Source of the DNA: Bog-473 sp049513455
GTDB taxonomy: Bacteria; Actinomycetota; Acidimicrobiia; Acidimicrobiales; RAAP-2
DNA: 64,000 nucleotides
Reading direction: 5' to 3'
Assembly: GCA_049513455.1 (NCBI GenBank)
Contig: JBEKWB010000021.1
Location: 6,946-70,945, forward strand
Shown: piece after piece, positions 53,470-63,044 of the stretch
How positions within the stretch are numbered: position 1 is the first letter of the stretch
How the letters are laid out: each line of letters opens with the position of its first letter
The notes under the pieces: generated by a model
Database searches by the model: none
The model's input: only the letters and a program-made list of their open reading frames with translations
What the model was told of the DNA's origin: nothing
Translations under genes and position numbers: made by a program

Positions 53470-54021
53470 TTAGAACCACTCCAGAGCTTTGGCGGTGAAG
53501 CCCTTGATCTCCTCGCGCGTGGCTTCTCGCCCTTGCCCCGAACGCCAGGAACCTTCATCTCGAACGCAAACGGTCAGCTCGGGAGTCTCTACCCATTGGC
53601 AACAAATCGCCGTCACGGTCCCAGGTTGTTGCCAGCTCGCGTGGAGCTCGTGGGCGAGCTGGTGATAGTGCTTGCCCTCATGAAAGATGGTCGCCCTTGA
53701 GGACAACCTCACCGCGTCCGACCGCCGCCCGTTCTCGGCGCCCGGGGAGTAGCGGAAGCGCATGTACTTGTCGCCTTCGGTGTCCTCTTCATACCGAGTG
53801 TTCGTCATCTCACCGGCGATGATCGTCGAGGTGAAGTCATACGGATGGTCGTGGATAGGCGGTTCCCCGACCCAGTAGCTCGGGTCCCAGACATGAAGCC
53901 GACACTCCCGGCGGTCGTCGAGGCGCAGACTCATGAGCCCGATATCCTGCATTCTCCAGGGGAAGTCCTCCGCGTGTTGGAGCATCGTGAGAACCAGGGC
54001 CTTGCTCAGCGTCTCGCTCAT
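53470..54021 (-). CDS. Cupin-like (cysteine-dioxygenase-superfamily-like) hypothetical protein
   Basis: This 183-residue protein looks like a one-domain cupin. It has IHDHPYDFTSTIIAGEMTN (two His in the first metal motif), ATIFHEGKHYHQLAHELHAS (second His motif) and QPGTVTAICCQWV. It is recognised as an uncharacterised actinobacterial family, and an iron-dependent oxygenase role is inference. ATG 54021. A perfect inverted repeat lies 38 bases upstream, so it is probably regulated by a dedicated repressor not seen in the window. Confidence 0.7.
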   Translation of the reverse strand: MSETLSKALVLTMLQHAEDFPWRMQDIGLMSLRLDDRRECRLHVWDPSYWVGEPPIHDHPYDFTSTIIAGEMTNTRYEEDTEGDKYMRFRYSPGAENGRRSDAVRLSSRATIFHEGKHYHQLAHELHASWQQPGTVTAICCQWVETPELTVCVRDEGSWRSGQGREATREEIKGFTAKALEWF

Positions 54022-54058
54022 CGCGTCCTCTCCGCACCGCCGGGGCACTTGCCCAGCG

Positions 54059-54084
54059 CGCAAATCACATCACTGTGATTTGCG
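54059..54084. promoter_or_regulatory. Perfect 11-bp-armed palindrome upstream of the cupin-like gene
   Basis: CGCAAATCACA (54059-54069) and TGTGATTTGCG (54074-54084) are exact complements around TCAC. The element starts 38 bases before the ATG on the minus strand, a usual place for a repressor operator. The core TGTGA/TCACA resembles a CRP half-site, but the spacing does not fit CRP. Confidence 0.7.
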
Positions 54085-54187
54085 TGAGTCAAGGGGGTGA
54101 ATAGCGCGGTCGCCACGACCCAGGGGGTTCGCGACGTATTTACGCGCCCCGAAGTGCGCACCGCCCGGAAATCCCGGCGGTTCGCTT

Positions 54188-54227
54188 TCCAAGCTGATCA
54201 TGTCGGTCCGATCCCGGTCGGCCGCTC
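54188..54227. other. Partial tRNA-Gly 3' copy (candidate attachment-site repeat B)
   Basis: TTTCCAAGCTGATCATGTCG and the following T-arm and acceptor bases match 51823-51862 of the tRNA-Gly gene at 35 of 37 positions from 54191. The similarity continues about 20 bases beyond the tRNA end (CTCTCT, then CCAGGTC). The 5' half of the tRNA is absent. This is the expected form of the distal attachment repeat of an element integrated at a tRNA 3' end. Confidence 0.8.
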
Positions 54228-54323
54228 TCTATAAATGCCCAGGTCGGAGTGGGTGGGGCACCGCCAGCGTCCGATGGGCGGAATGATCGATGACGGTCCA
54301 CTGCGATCTCTTCGCCAGGTTCT

Positions 54324-55763
54324 TCAGAGCCGGGTTAGTTCCTCCGTAACCGCCTTCTCGACGGACGTCCCCTCGAAAAATCCCGGGTTCGTCCCCGCCC
54401 AGAGGCGCACCGGATTGGCGAAGGTGAAGTGGCGAAAACCTTCGGCGTCGAGCAGGCCGTGTTCGACCAATTCCCACGCCTCGTCGAGCACGTTGCGGAA
54501 GTCCGGGACGTCCCAGTGGCCGATGTCGCTGGCGAACAGGGCGGGGATGCGGGCTCCGAGCGGGTTGAGACGCTCGTCGAAGGCCACGGCGGCCATTGGG
54601 TCGTCAGCCTCGCAGCCGAAGAAGTACTGGCGACTGAAGACATCTTTGATGTCGTCGGGCGACCTGAGGAGGGATTCGGCGAAGTCATCGATGCTCGCCC
54701 CCTCGATCATTGGCTCGGACAGCAGGCGGAGGCCCTCGTCGAGTCGGCCCAGGCGTTCCCGCACCGGGCCCTCAGCGAAGCGGTCGAACAGCGAGGTGAG
54801 CATCCCGCGGTCAAGCTCGGCCGGGTCGTAGCGCCTCACAGCTTCGACATTGCGCTTCTCCCAGTGCCCGATCACGTCGCTGTAAAGGTTGCAGGCCCAG
54901 GCGGTTCCGCCCTCTTGGAAGGCGAAACGGAGCTCGGGGAACCGCAGTGGCACCCCACCCATGAGGAGAGAGCGGGCAGTCAGTTCCCCGGCGGCGGCGA
55001 AGTTGCCGATGTGGTTGTAGACGTAGTTGCTTGTCGACATACGAGAGCCCCATCCCGAGCCTGTCGAATGGAAGGTTGGGGAGACCCCTAGCTCGACACA
55101 CCGACGCCAAAGTGGGTCGTAATCGTAAAGAGAGCCGTGGCCGAGGCCGTCCATCCAGATCGCCCCTGGGCCACCTTCGGGAATTGGGCGGGGGATGGCG
55201 CCCCCCATCATGACCGCCCGGTGGCCGAGATCGACCACGGCGTGCTCGAGCTCTTCCAGCGCCTCCTCGGGCGTGAAGGTGGGGATGCACGCCACGGGGA
55301 TGAGCCGGTCCGCGTAGGGGGCGTACTGCTCGGCCAGGTAGGCGTTGCACGCGGCCGCCATGGCTTGGCGCAGCTCGTCGTCGCGGAGGTGGATGGGGAT
55401 GAGTCCGTAGGTGGGGTACAGCACGGCGACGTCGAGACCAAGCTCATCGAGCCGTTCGTAGAGCAGTCGCGGGAGCATGGCGGTGGCCCGGTCGAGGGTA
55501 TTGCGGGTGGGAATGCCCCACCAGGGCGACTGGGTGATTCCATGCCGCTTGCGCATCTCGTCGTTCACTCCCTGGAGCGTCTCACCGCTGTGCACGACGG
55601 CGTCGAAACGCTGCGCCACCGACTCACCGGCCAGATCGACCAGCAGGTCCCGAACGAGGGGGAGGAACTCGATCAGGTGTCCGTCGCTGTCGATGACCGG
55701 ATGGTCGAGCTGGGCCCGGATGCGCCGAACCCCGTCCGATGGTTGGTAGTCGGTCATCTCCAT
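54324..55763 (-). CDS. Amidohydrolase family protein (metal-dependent hydrolase, Amidohydro_2 type)
   Basis: This 479-residue TIM-barrel hydrolase has VIDSDGHLIEFLPL, where metal-dependent members usually have DxHxH but the second His is replaced by Leu. LGLDVAVLYPTYG, IPVACIPTFTPEEALEELE, TFHSTGSGWGS, and FASDIGHWDVPDF (late metal-binding Asp region) follow. This subgroup often hydrolyses or decarboxylates aromatic carboxylates with one metal. The substrate is unknown. ATG 55763 follows AGGGAGGGAG. It is the first gene after repeat B. Confidence 0.85.
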   Translation of the reverse strand: MEMTDYQPSDGVRRIRAQLDHPVIDSDGHLIEFLPLVRDLLVDLAGESVAQRFDAVVHSGETLQGVNDEMRKRHGITQSPWWGIPTRNTLDRATAMLPRLLYERLDELGLDVAVLYPTYGLIPIHLRDDELRQAMAAACNAYLAEQYAPYADRLIPVACIPTFTPEEALEELEHAVVDLGHRAVMMGGAIPRPIPEGGPGAIWMDGLGHGSLYDYDPLWRRCVELGVSPTFHSTGSGWGSRMSTSNYVYNHIGNFAAAGELTARSLLMGGVPLRFPELRFAFQEGGTAWACNLYSDVIGHWEKRNVEAVRRYDPAELDRGMLTSLFDRFAEGPVRERLGRLDEGLRLLSEPMIEGASIDDFAESLLRSPDDIKDVFSRQYFFGCEADDPMAAVAFDERLNPLGARIPALFASDIGHWDVPDFRNVLDEAWELVEHGLLDAEGFRHFTFANPVRLWAGTNPGFFEGTSVEKAVTEELTRL

Positions 55764-55924
55764 GCTCCCTCCCTTGACGCGGTTATCCTACGGCTCGGAA
55801 CGGGGGCTGAAAGTGGGAAGCCCGTGGGAACTGTCACCGGTTCCATAGTTTGTGCGACCCTCCCTGCAGTCGCGGAACCGTGAACGGGGAGATCCCGGGC
55901 GGCAGGCCTTAAGAACTCAGGGGC

Positions 55925-56479
55925 TCACGTCCAGATGACCCTCGCCCTTTCGGCCGCGGCACGGACTGCCGACCCATCCACAACCGTGCTGGTCTCGCCG
56001 CGAGCAGGCGGAGGCAGAGCCACAAAGATCTCGAGGGGTCCTTCGGGTGGTAAGGGGAACACCCAGGCGCCGAACCTCCATCCGCCCGACCCCCCACCGC
56101 CACCACCCGGGCGCACGACTGGTTGGGTGGGTATGCCCTGATCGTCGCGCGGCGCATCGAAGGGTCCGCCCCGGCCGCCCATACGGCCGTCGGCGAATCT
56201 GACTCCGATCCGCACCATGCCCATTGGTCCACGGTGAATCCTGGATTGGATGTCTATGGCGCGGTTGGGGTTCAGGAGAATGGCCACATTGATCCGAAAG
56301 CCATTGGGATAGACATCCAGATGGGGAATCGATACGACGGCGTTCTCGTCTTGACTGAGCACCGCATCCAACGTCAGCGTCGAGGGCAGTGTGCCCTCCG
56401 AGGGACGATCCCAGGCGGGCGGAGCCCAGCGGCGTTCCGCGGGCTGTCGGGGCGGCGGCAGAGGCTCAAAGAAGGTCAC
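55925..56479 (-). CDS. Conserved actinobacterial hypothetical protein
   Basis: This 184-residue soluble protein has a proline-rich start (FFEPLPPPRQPAERRWAPPAW), a central strand-rich part with LDVYPNGFRINVAILL and GVRFADGRMGG, a glycine run (GGGGGGSGGW), and PLPPEGPLEIFVALPP near the end. The pattern recurs in actinobacterial hypothetical proteins. No function is known. Confidence 0.7.
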   Translation of the reverse strand: MTFFEPLPPPRQPAERRWAPPAWDRPSEGTLPSTLTLDAVLSQDENAVVSIPHLDVYPNGFRINVAILLNPNRAIDIQSRIHRGPMGMVRIGVRFADGRMGGRGGPFDAPRDDQGIPTQPVVRPGGGGGGSGGWRFGAWVFPLPPEGPLEIFVALPPPARGETSTVVDGSAVRAAAERARVIWT

Positions 56480-56526
56480 TGACCGACCAGGTTACCTAGG
56501 TTGGTCTGTCGCGAATGTCGCGCAGC

Positions 56527-57545
56527 TCAGCGCCAGCCGAGCTCCGGCGCGACGTCACTCAGGAGTGAATCGAGCACGTGGGTGCAGTAGTCGACACCGA
56601 GCTGGTTGGGGATCGTCAGCAGCAAGGTGTCGGCGGCGGCGATTGCCTCATCCTGGGCCAGTTGCTCGATGAGCTGCTCGGGCTCCCCGGCATAGGTCTT
56701 GCCGAAGCGTGCCTTGCCGCCGTCGATGAACCCGACCTGGTCCTGTGAGTTGCCTTCCCGGCCGAAATACGCGCGGTCGAGGTCGTTGACGATCGGGAAG
56801 ATACTCCGGCTGACCGAGACTCGGGGCTCGCGGGCATGGCCGGCATTGGCCCAAGCCTTGCGGAATCGCTCGATTTGTTCGGCCTGGAGCTGATGGAACG
56901 GCACGCCGGTGTCTTCGCTGAGAAGCGTCGAGCTCATCAGGTTCATTCCCTGCTCGGCCGCCCACTCGGCGGTCTTCCGGGTGCCGGCGCCCCACCAGAT
57001 CCGCTCGCGCAGGCCATCGGAGTGCGGCTCGACCCGAAGCAGTCCGGGCGGGTTGGGGAACATCGGCCGAGGGTTCGGCTCGGCAAAGCCCTCCCCCTTG
57101 AGGACCTCCAAGAAGACCCGTGTGTGCTCGCGAGCCATGTCGGCCTGGTCGGTGCCCTCGGCGGAGACGTAACCGAAATAACGGTAGCCGTCGATGACCT
57201 GCTCAGGCGATCCGCGGCTGATGCCAAGCTGCAGGCGCCCCCCGAGATGAGGTCAGCGGAGCCGGCATCCTCGGCCATGTAGAGCGGGTTCTCGTAGCGC
57301 ATATCGATCACGGCGGTCCCGATCTCAATCGTGCTGGTCCTGGCACCTACGGCCGCGAGCAGCGGAAACGGCGAGGAAAGCTGATTGGCGAAGTGGTGCA
57401 CCCGAAAGTACGCCCCGTCCGCACCGAGCTCCTCGGCGGCGACGGCGAGGTCGATGGACTGCAACAGCACATCTGAGGCCGAGCGGGCCTGCGACTGCGG
57501 CGAGGGCGTCCAGTGCCCGAACGACAAGAACCCAATGCGCTTCAT
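56527..57545 (-). pseudogene. LLM-class F420/flavin-dependent oxidoreductase, frameshifted at a homopolymer
   Basis: The N-terminal frame from ATG 57545 reads IGFLSFGHWTPSPQSQARSA, then ELGADGAYFRVHHFANQLSSPFPLLAAVGARTS and AEDAGSADLISGG, classic luciferase-like oxidoreductase. After a six-C run at 57238-57243 the frame is lost. In the next frame RLQLGISRGSPEQVIDGYRYFG resumes the fold and runs to the normal C-terminus at 56527. One extra base in the run restores a 338-residue protein of the usual length. Relatives use F420 or FMN. The lesion is probably a sequencing error or very recent, as nothing else is damaged. Confidence 0.85.
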
Positions 57546-57879
57546 GACCCGTTCAACATCTCTGAGACCGCTTCTCTTCCCGAATCAAGGTGAGTCACAA
57601 GGGCGATCACGACGCACAAGAAACGGGAGTCGCCGCCCTTGACCGCGAGGTACTGCGAGAGCAAGAGGCCACCGCGACCACCTCGGAAATGATCGAAGCA
57701 TTGCCAACGGGTGCACCCTCTGCGCCACGCTCGATGCGCGCCGGTCTCGTGACGTATGAGTTCTCAACGAGTTCAGCGACGTAGCGGCCACTGAGTGGTG
57801 CTACCACTACCCTTGGATGCGGGCTGGCCACCTTGGACGCGCCGAGTCGGTGGACAAAAGTGGGGGTCGGGAGGTCATC
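57546..57879. other. Intergenic region before the second large permease, no gene seen
   Basis: 334 bases. Short frames only, none with recognisable family features. It must contain the promoters of the divergent LLM oxidoreductase and permease genes. Confidence 0.5.
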
Positions 57880-60294
57880 GTGGGTGCAGTCAGGCTGGTG
57901 TTCGGCGCCGAGCTTCGCCGCCGGTGGCGCTCCTGGCTGATCCTGGTCGTCTTGATTGCCGTGGTGGGCGGATTGGTTCTGGCCGCCGCAGCCGCCGGAC
58001 GCCGGACGGCTACCGCCTTTCCGCGCTTTGTCGCTTCTCACGGATATGACGTCTATATCTTCAATCAGAAACCTGTTCCCGGACTGAGCAGCTTGCCCGG
58101 GGTTTCTTCTGTCACGACGATCGGCAACCCTGCGAGCGGACAACCGACATGTGCATGCACCACCCGTGCCATCAACCCTTCGAACTTCTACATCAATGAG
58201 CTGTCCCCCACGGCATTGAGGCGGGTGGTGAAGTTGGTCGCCGGCCAGATGCCCGCTGAATCCTCACCGTATGACGTGCTGGCCTCCTTCACACTCCAAC
58301 AGAACTACGGCGTGCAGGTCGGTTCGGTCATCCATGCGCCACTGTATGCATCGTCGCAGTTGCCGGCACTGGAAAGCGGCGGCGCCAACGTGACGCCATC
58401 CGGGCCGACAGTGGCCCTGCATGTCGTCGGAATCGGTGCAGCCGAGATGGAGTTTCCATCCGGGACGACACCCGAATACGACGTCTTCACAACGCCAGCG
58501 TTTGCACGTGACTTCAACAAACGAGTTCCGCTCGCTTCCGTCTACCTCGTTCGGCTTCGTGACCGGTCTGCCAGCCTGCCCCGATTCGCGGCGGCAGCAG
58601 GCTCGCTTCACCTCGTCTATATCTCAAATCAGGCCACCGCTGCGGCTGCGGTGGCGGCATCGATCCACCCCCAGGCCGTGGGCTGGTGGGTGCTCGCCGT
58701 CCTAGCCGCGTTTGCCGGCCTTGCCGTCATCGGCCAGGCGCTCAGTCGGCAGAGCGCCGTCGAGAGCGAGCAGTATCCCTCTTTGGTGGCCGTTGGTTTG
58801 CTCAGGCGCCAGCTCATCGTGCTCGGCACGGCGCGGAATCTGATGGTGGCGCTCGTCGGCGCAGCCGGCGCCGTCGCCGTTGCCTTTGCCCTGTCTCCCC
58901 TGACCCCGGTCGGCGAGGCGCGCCTGGCGGAGCCTTCGACCGGTCTTGCCTTCGATCCGCTGGTTCTCCTGCTCGGGGCGCTGGGAACGGTGGTCGTGGT
59001 TCTGCTCCTTGGGATCTGGCCGACCGTGCGCGCCTCGCGGGCGCGCGTCGGCGGCGAGCGGGCATCCGGGATCCACCCGTCCTCCATCGTGGCAAAGGTG
59101 GCCGCCACGGGCGCGCCGCCGAGCGCGGTGATCGGGGTCCGTCACGCCTTGGAGCGCGGACGTGGTGCTGCCTCGGTCCCGGTGGGCACGGCACTCTTCG
59201 GATCGGTCTTGGCCGTCGCGGCCCTGTGCACAACGGTCGTGTTCGCCGACAGCTTGACGCACCTCACGACTACTCCCGTGCTCTACGGCAGCAACTACCA
59301 GTTGTCGTTTTCGACCTCGAACGGGGGGCCGGGGAACCCCACCTCTTGGGTATCCAGCCTGGAGCGCGACCGATCCATCTCCGCGATCATGCTGGCGGCC
59401 ACCGGTGAAGTGTCGATCAAGGGGCATGACGTCCTCGCCATTGCCGGGAAGGCTGTGCGTGGACCAATGCTCCTGTCGACGGTCGACGGTCGGCTTCCCA
59501 CCGGCGACCACGACATGACGCTCGGAGTCACGACTCTGCACCAGGTCGGTGCCCATGTGGGGTCGGTCCTCGAAGTGACCCTGCAACTGCCGACCGGCGG
59601 ATCCCGTAGCGCGCCATTTCGCGTGGTTGGGACGGCGTCGTTCCCCAGCGATGCCGGAGGAGGGCTCGGAACCGGCTCGGCTTTCACGATGGCCGGCTAC
59701 CTGGACGCAGTGTGTCCGCCCGGACGTACAGAGAGTGGCTGCCGACAGGCGTTCGCAGCCGATCAAAATTTCATCGTCTTGGCGAGGGCTACCTCGGGTC
59801 CGACGGGTCAGGCCGCCATCGCCCGCTTTGTCGCTCAGGACCGTGCGAGCCGGCCGACCGTCCCAACCTCGTTGGTCAACTTCGGGGAGGCGGTGAACTT
59901 CCCACTCATCCTCGGGTTTGTGCTGGCGGTGTTCGGTGTGGCAACTCTCCTCCATCTGCTCGTGGTGAGCGTCGTCCGGCGTCGCCGGGAGATGGGACTG
60001 CTCAAGGCGCTCGGCTTCGTGAACGTACAGGTCGGCGCAACCGTGCTCTGGCAAGCCACGACGGTTGCCCTGGTGGGCATCGTCATCGGCATCCCGGTGG
60101 GCATCGTCATCGGACGGGTGGTCTGGAACGCCTTTGCCACCAACCTCGGCGCTGTGCCTGTCGCTACCGTTCCCGCGTTGACGATCGCCATCTTGGCCAT
60201 CGCCGTGTTCGTGGTCGCCAATGCGCTAGCTGTGCTCCCGGCTCTGACCTCTGCGCGCAATCGGTCGGTGGGCCAGCTCTTGCGGACTGAGTGA
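57880..60294 (+). CDS. Large FtsX/MacB-type permease (paralogue 2)
   Basis: This 804-residue protein is homologous from end to end with the permease at 12915-15323. It shares SELRRRWRSWLILVVL-type opening sequence, the CAC pair, VFTTPAFAR, ASIHPQAVGWW, PSAVIGxRHALERGRGAASV, and the C-terminal RRRREMGLLKALGFV FtsX motif. GTG 57880 follows GGGAGGTC, aligned with the TTG start of paralogue 1. Again no ATPase is encoded nearby. The extracellular domain differs most. It probably belongs to the same lineage-specific family and may export or sense a periplasmic/cell-wall substrate. Confidence 0.88.
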   Translation: MGAVRLVFGAELRRRWRSWLILVVLIAVVGGLVLAAAAAGRRTATAFPRFVASHGYDVYIFNQKPVPGLSSLPGVSSVTTIGNPASGQPTCACTTRAINPSNFYINELSPTALRRVVKLVAGQMPAESSPYDVLASFTLQQNYGVQVGSVIHAPLYASSQLPALESGGANVTPSGPTVALHVVGIGAAEMEFPSGTTPEYDVFTTPAFARDFNKRVPLASVYLVRLRDRSASLPRFAAAAGSLHLVYISNQATAAAAVAASIHPQAVGWWVLAVLAAFAGLAVIGQALSRQSAVESEQYPSLVAVGLLRRQLIVLGTARNLMVALVGAAGAVAVAFALSPLTPVGEARLAEPSTGLAFDPLVLLLGALGTVVVVLLLGIWPTVRASRARVGGERASGIHPSSIVAKVAATGAPPSAVIGVRHALERGRGAASVPVGTALFGSVLAVAALCTTVVFADSLTHLTTTPVLYGSNYQLSFSTSNGGPGNPTSWVSSLERDRSISAIMLAATGEVSIKGHDVLAIAGKAVRGPMLLSTVDGRLPTGDHDMTLGVTTLHQVGAHVGSVLEVTLQLPTGGSRSAPFRVVGTASFPSDAGGGLGTGSAFTMAGYLDAVCPPGRTESGCRQAFAADQNFIVLARATSGPTGQAAIARFVAQDRASRPTVPTSLVNFGEAVNFPLILGFVLAVFGVATLLHLLVVSVVRRRREMGLLKALGFVNVQVGATVLWQATTVALVGIVIGIPVGIVIGRVVWNAFATNLGAVPVATVPALTIAILAIAVFVVANALAVLPALTSARNRSVGQLLRTE

Positions 60295-60536
60295 ACGCAG
60301 ACCCGTCTGCCGCGCGTCCATGCCGAGCTGCTCGGGCCGCCCATGACGTTGATGAATCTCATCTGCGCTCTGCCGACGGGCTCTCGAGACTTGAGTGGAC
60401 CGCATCTTTTGGGTCAACGGCTTCGAAACGGTGGTTAATCCACGTCCGCTCGAAATTTCATGCTCTGTTCTTGTGCACGCGCATCGGTGGACAATTGTCC
60501 GGCTCTCGCCTTGCCCGTAAGTCGGCCACCTCAAAA

Positions 60537-61163
60537 CTATTCCTGGCCGTCGGGAACGTCGGTGAACTTCAACGCAGGACCAGGTGGCAAATACTCCGGC
60601 GGCACTTCATCGACACTGGCAAAGCTCCGTACCACCGAGACGTTTGACACCGCCTCTCGTGCCTCGAACACGGCACACAAGCAGAGGCATTCGGCCTCCT
60701 CGAAAATCCTGTCGGTCAGCGTGTGATCATCAACCAAGCGCTCGTAATTCTCAATTGTGATTCGACCGACGAGCGGATAGACGCATCCTTCCGAACTTGT
60801 GCCGACCAAGCGGCTAATCAGACAGTGCTTCCGTCCGTCATCCATCACGTAGACGACATGGTCACCGTCGCCATAGGTCTCACGTATCACGGACTCAGCT
60901 TTGCTGAACAAATGTCCATGCTGGAGGTACTTCATTGTCCACAGTGCAAAGGAGGGCATCGTGCCATCGGAATCTTCGGTCTCCAGCGGCGTTGAGGTCT
61001 TGGGTACGAATACGGGAGTCGGAGTTCCCCTCAGTCCAGGCACGACACCGCCAAGTGCTCCCACCCCAAGGCCAAGGGGTCCTACAGCACCCTCGAGGTT
61101 CCCCTCTTCGCTGATGAAATCGGGATCGTCACTTTGGTTGCTTGAATCGTGACCGCGGCCCAT
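60537..61163 (-). CDS. Hypothetical protein (soluble, unknown family)
   Basis: This 208-residue protein has a disordered, glycine/proline-containing N-terminal 70 residues. A structured part follows with SFALWTMKYLQHGHLFSKAESVIRETYGDGDHVVYVMDDG, VGRITIENYERLVDDHTL, and EEAECLCLCAVFEAREAV. It reads as a real globular protein but I do not recognise it. ATG 61163. It is convergent with permease paralogue 2 and in tandem with the ABM-domain gene. Confidence 0.6.
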   Translation of the reverse strand: MGRGHDSSNQSDDPDFISEEGNLEGAVGPLGLGVGALGGVVPGLRGTPTPVFVPKTSTPLETEDSDGTMPSFALWTMKYLQHGHLFSKAESVIRETYGDGDHVVYVMDDGRKHCLISRLVGTSSEGCVYPLVGRITIENYERLVDDHTLTDRIFEEAECLCLCAVFEAREAVSNVSVVRSFASVDEVPPEYLPPGPALKFTDVPDGQE

Positions 61164-61218
61164 TACCAGTGAATTGTATCCGCACTGCAGGCCGCGGAAC
61201 CTGAGGCTCCGAGATTCC

Positions 61219-61524
61219 CTAGACGGTGCCGGGTGCGTCGATCGATCCGAACACCGTGATCTCAGGTGGTCCCGTCATCCCGATGGAGGCCATGACCTCC
61301 GCGACCTTGGGGTTCCCATCGAAGAAGCTCTGGAACTGCTCCGCGGTCTCCCATTCGTCAATGACCATCAGTTCGCCCTCGCCAGAGACGAACCGATGAT
61401 GGAGCATGCCAGCGCCCTTCGTGGATTCGGTGATCTCCTCTAGGAACTCGGCGTTACTGCGAAGGCCCTCGATAGCCTTTGCAACGTCCGACACCGGAAA
61501 ATGAATTGTAACCGTAACGCTCAT
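61219..61524 (-). CDS. Antibiotic biosynthesis monooxygenase (ABM)-like small protein
   Basis: This 101-residue protein is a ferredoxin-like single domain. It has VTVTIHFPVSDVAKAIEGLRS, HHRFVSGEGELMVIDEWETAEQFQSFF and a C-terminal strand TVFGSID. Dimers of this fold act as cofactor-free monooxygenases or haem/quinol-related enzymes; some are only structural. The start is ATG 61524. Confidence 0.7.
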   Translation of the reverse strand: MSVTVTIHFPVSDVAKAIEGLRSNAEFLEEITESTKGAGMLHHRFVSGEGELMVIDEWETAEQFQSFFDGNPKVAEVMASIGMTGPPEITVFGSIDAPGTV

Positions 61525-61747
61525 CGCTGGAACCCCCGGTTCCTGATCAGTCGACAGCCCCATCTGGGACGGCCACGTCACTCTACGACTAAACGTGGGT
61601 AGTTGCCTGGCCCGCGATGTGGCTTGCGAGTTTCCGGGTCGGCAGTTGTCGCCATGAACGGTCGGAAACCGACGGTCCGTGGCGGTTCGTGGTGTTCGCT
61701 GAAAATCATGATTCCACGACAGGCCCAAAGGTCCTCCGGTGCGCCTG

Positions 61748-61784
61748 CCAAGCCGATCATGCCGGTTCGATCCCGTTCGGTCGC
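61748..61784. other. Partial tRNA-Gly 3' copy (candidate attachment-site repeat C)
   Basis: CCAAGCCGATCATGCCGG continuing through GTTCGATCCCGTTCGGTCGC matches tRNA-Gly positions 51826-51862 with three mismatches in 37. Unlike repeat B it does not extend past the tRNA end. The 5' half of the tRNA is absent. It sits about 135 bases upstream of the short KdpD gene. Confidence 0.75.
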
Positions 61785-61919
61785 ATCGGCTCGAGCCCTC
61801 GAAAACAAGAACCGTCATGTCGCATGGAGCAACGTAGTCTGCATACGGATCTCGCCGCAGCGGATGGAACAGTGCGCTGATCTGCGTGGGCTCGATCAGG
61901 GAGGATCGCGAATGCCTCG

Positions 61920-62999
61920 TTGCGCAATAAAAAAGTGGACGACGTGGAAAACGAGCGTGAAGAAGTGACCCCGCCCGGATACCTACGCACCTACCTGGGC
62001 TCTGCCCCCGGAGTTGGCAAGACGTACGCCATGCTGGCCGAGGGCCAGCGACGAGCTGCCGCTGGCGAGCGCGTCGTCGTCGGCTGGGTCGAGCGCCACG
62101 GCCGTAGCGAGACAAGGGCACAACTTGGGGAGCTCGAGGTCATTCCCCCGCGTCAGGCAACCTACCGAGGAATCACCTTCCCTGAGCTCGACGTGGACGG
62201 CGTGCTGGCGAGCGAACCGGACCTGGTCCTCGTGGACGAACTGGCTCATCGCGTCCCCGACACAGGGCGGGAGCGCTGGGAGGACGTGGCCGAACTCTTG
62301 GCGGCGGGGCTCGACGTTACAACCACCGCGAACGTGGCGAATCTGGAGTCCGTGCGCGACTACGCCGCGCGCCTGACCGGGGTGGGCGTTGTCGAGTCGG
62401 TTCCCGACCAGTTCGTGCGCGCCGGCCAAGTGATCGTTGTGCCAATCGCGGTCGACGCGCTTCGGCGGCGGATCGCCGCGGGCAAGGTCTACTCGGCCGA
62501 TCGGGTCGGCGGTGCCCTGGCCGAGTACTTCCAGATCTCCAACCTCGAGGCGCTCGACGAATTGTGCGAAGCCTGGGTGGCCGACAGGGTCGATGACGTC
62601 GGACAGGACCTCCTCGCGCGCCGTGGGCTTTCTGAGCGCCCGACCGTCGTGGCCGGTGTTTCGGGATCGGAGCGTGGCGAGGCGGTGATCAGGGCGGCCG
62701 CGCAGTTTGCTTCAGACCGCGATGCAGACTTCGAGGTTATCCACGTCGACGTCGCCGACAACCCGTTGTCCCGACGCCTCGAGTTGGAACGCGATCACGC
62801 CCTTGCGGTCAAACTGGGGGGGCAATTTCGCAAGATCGAAGGGATGGCCCCGGCGCACGTCATTGCCGATTTCGCCCGGAATCGCGGAGCCTCGCTGGTC
62901 GTCGTCGCCCGGGGACGATCCAGACTGAGGCCCACTCGCTTCACCATCGCCTCACGCCTTCGCCGGCTGCTCCCTGATGCAACGGTCGAGGAAATATGA
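61920..62999 (+). CDS. Short KdpD-like protein (KdpD N-terminal plus USP domain, no kinase domain)
   Basis: This 359-residue protein contains the KdpD osmosensor N-terminal domain: YLGSAPGVGKTYAML (Walker A), VLVDELAHRVPDTGRERWEDV (Walker B), AAGLDVTTTANVANLESV, followed by a USP domain (TVVAGVSGSERGEAVI and LVVVARGRSRLRPTR). It stops there: the membrane, dimerisation and HATPase domains of full KdpD are absent. Stand-alone versions are known in some bacteria and probably modulate potassium homeostasis. The TTG at 61920 or a GTG shortly after is the start; both are uncertain. Confidence 0.85.
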   Translation: MRNKKVDDVENEREEVTPPGYLRTYLGSAPGVGKTYAMLAEGQRRAAAGERVVVGWVERHGRSETRAQLGELEVIPPRQATYRGITFPELDVDGVLASEPDLVLVDELAHRVPDTGRERWEDVAELLAAGLDVTTTANVANLESVRDYAARLTGVGVVESVPDQFVRAGQVIVVPIAVDALRRRIAAGKVYSADRVGGALAEYFQISNLEALDELCEAWVADRVDDVGQDLLARRGLSERPTVVAGVSGSERGEAVIRAAAQFASDRDADFEVIHVDVADNPLSRRLELERDHALAVKLGGQFRKIEGMAPAHVIADFARNRGASLVVVARGRSRLRPTRFTIASRLRRLLPDATVEEI

Positions 63000-63044
63000 A
63001 CCCGGCAGGTTCAAGGTGGTACGCCGCCGAGATGGCGGTGGTGC

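Noticed and set aside
54059..54084. The TGTGA/TCACA core read as a CRP site
   Set aside because: The spacing between half-sites (4 bp rather than 6) and the extended AAATC arms do not fit the CRP consensus; a dedicated repressor is more likely.
58702..60054. A 450-codon minus-strand frame opposite permease paralogue 2
   Set aside because: No recognisable motif, composition typical of antisense shadow, and full overlap with a membrane protein conserved in a second copy.
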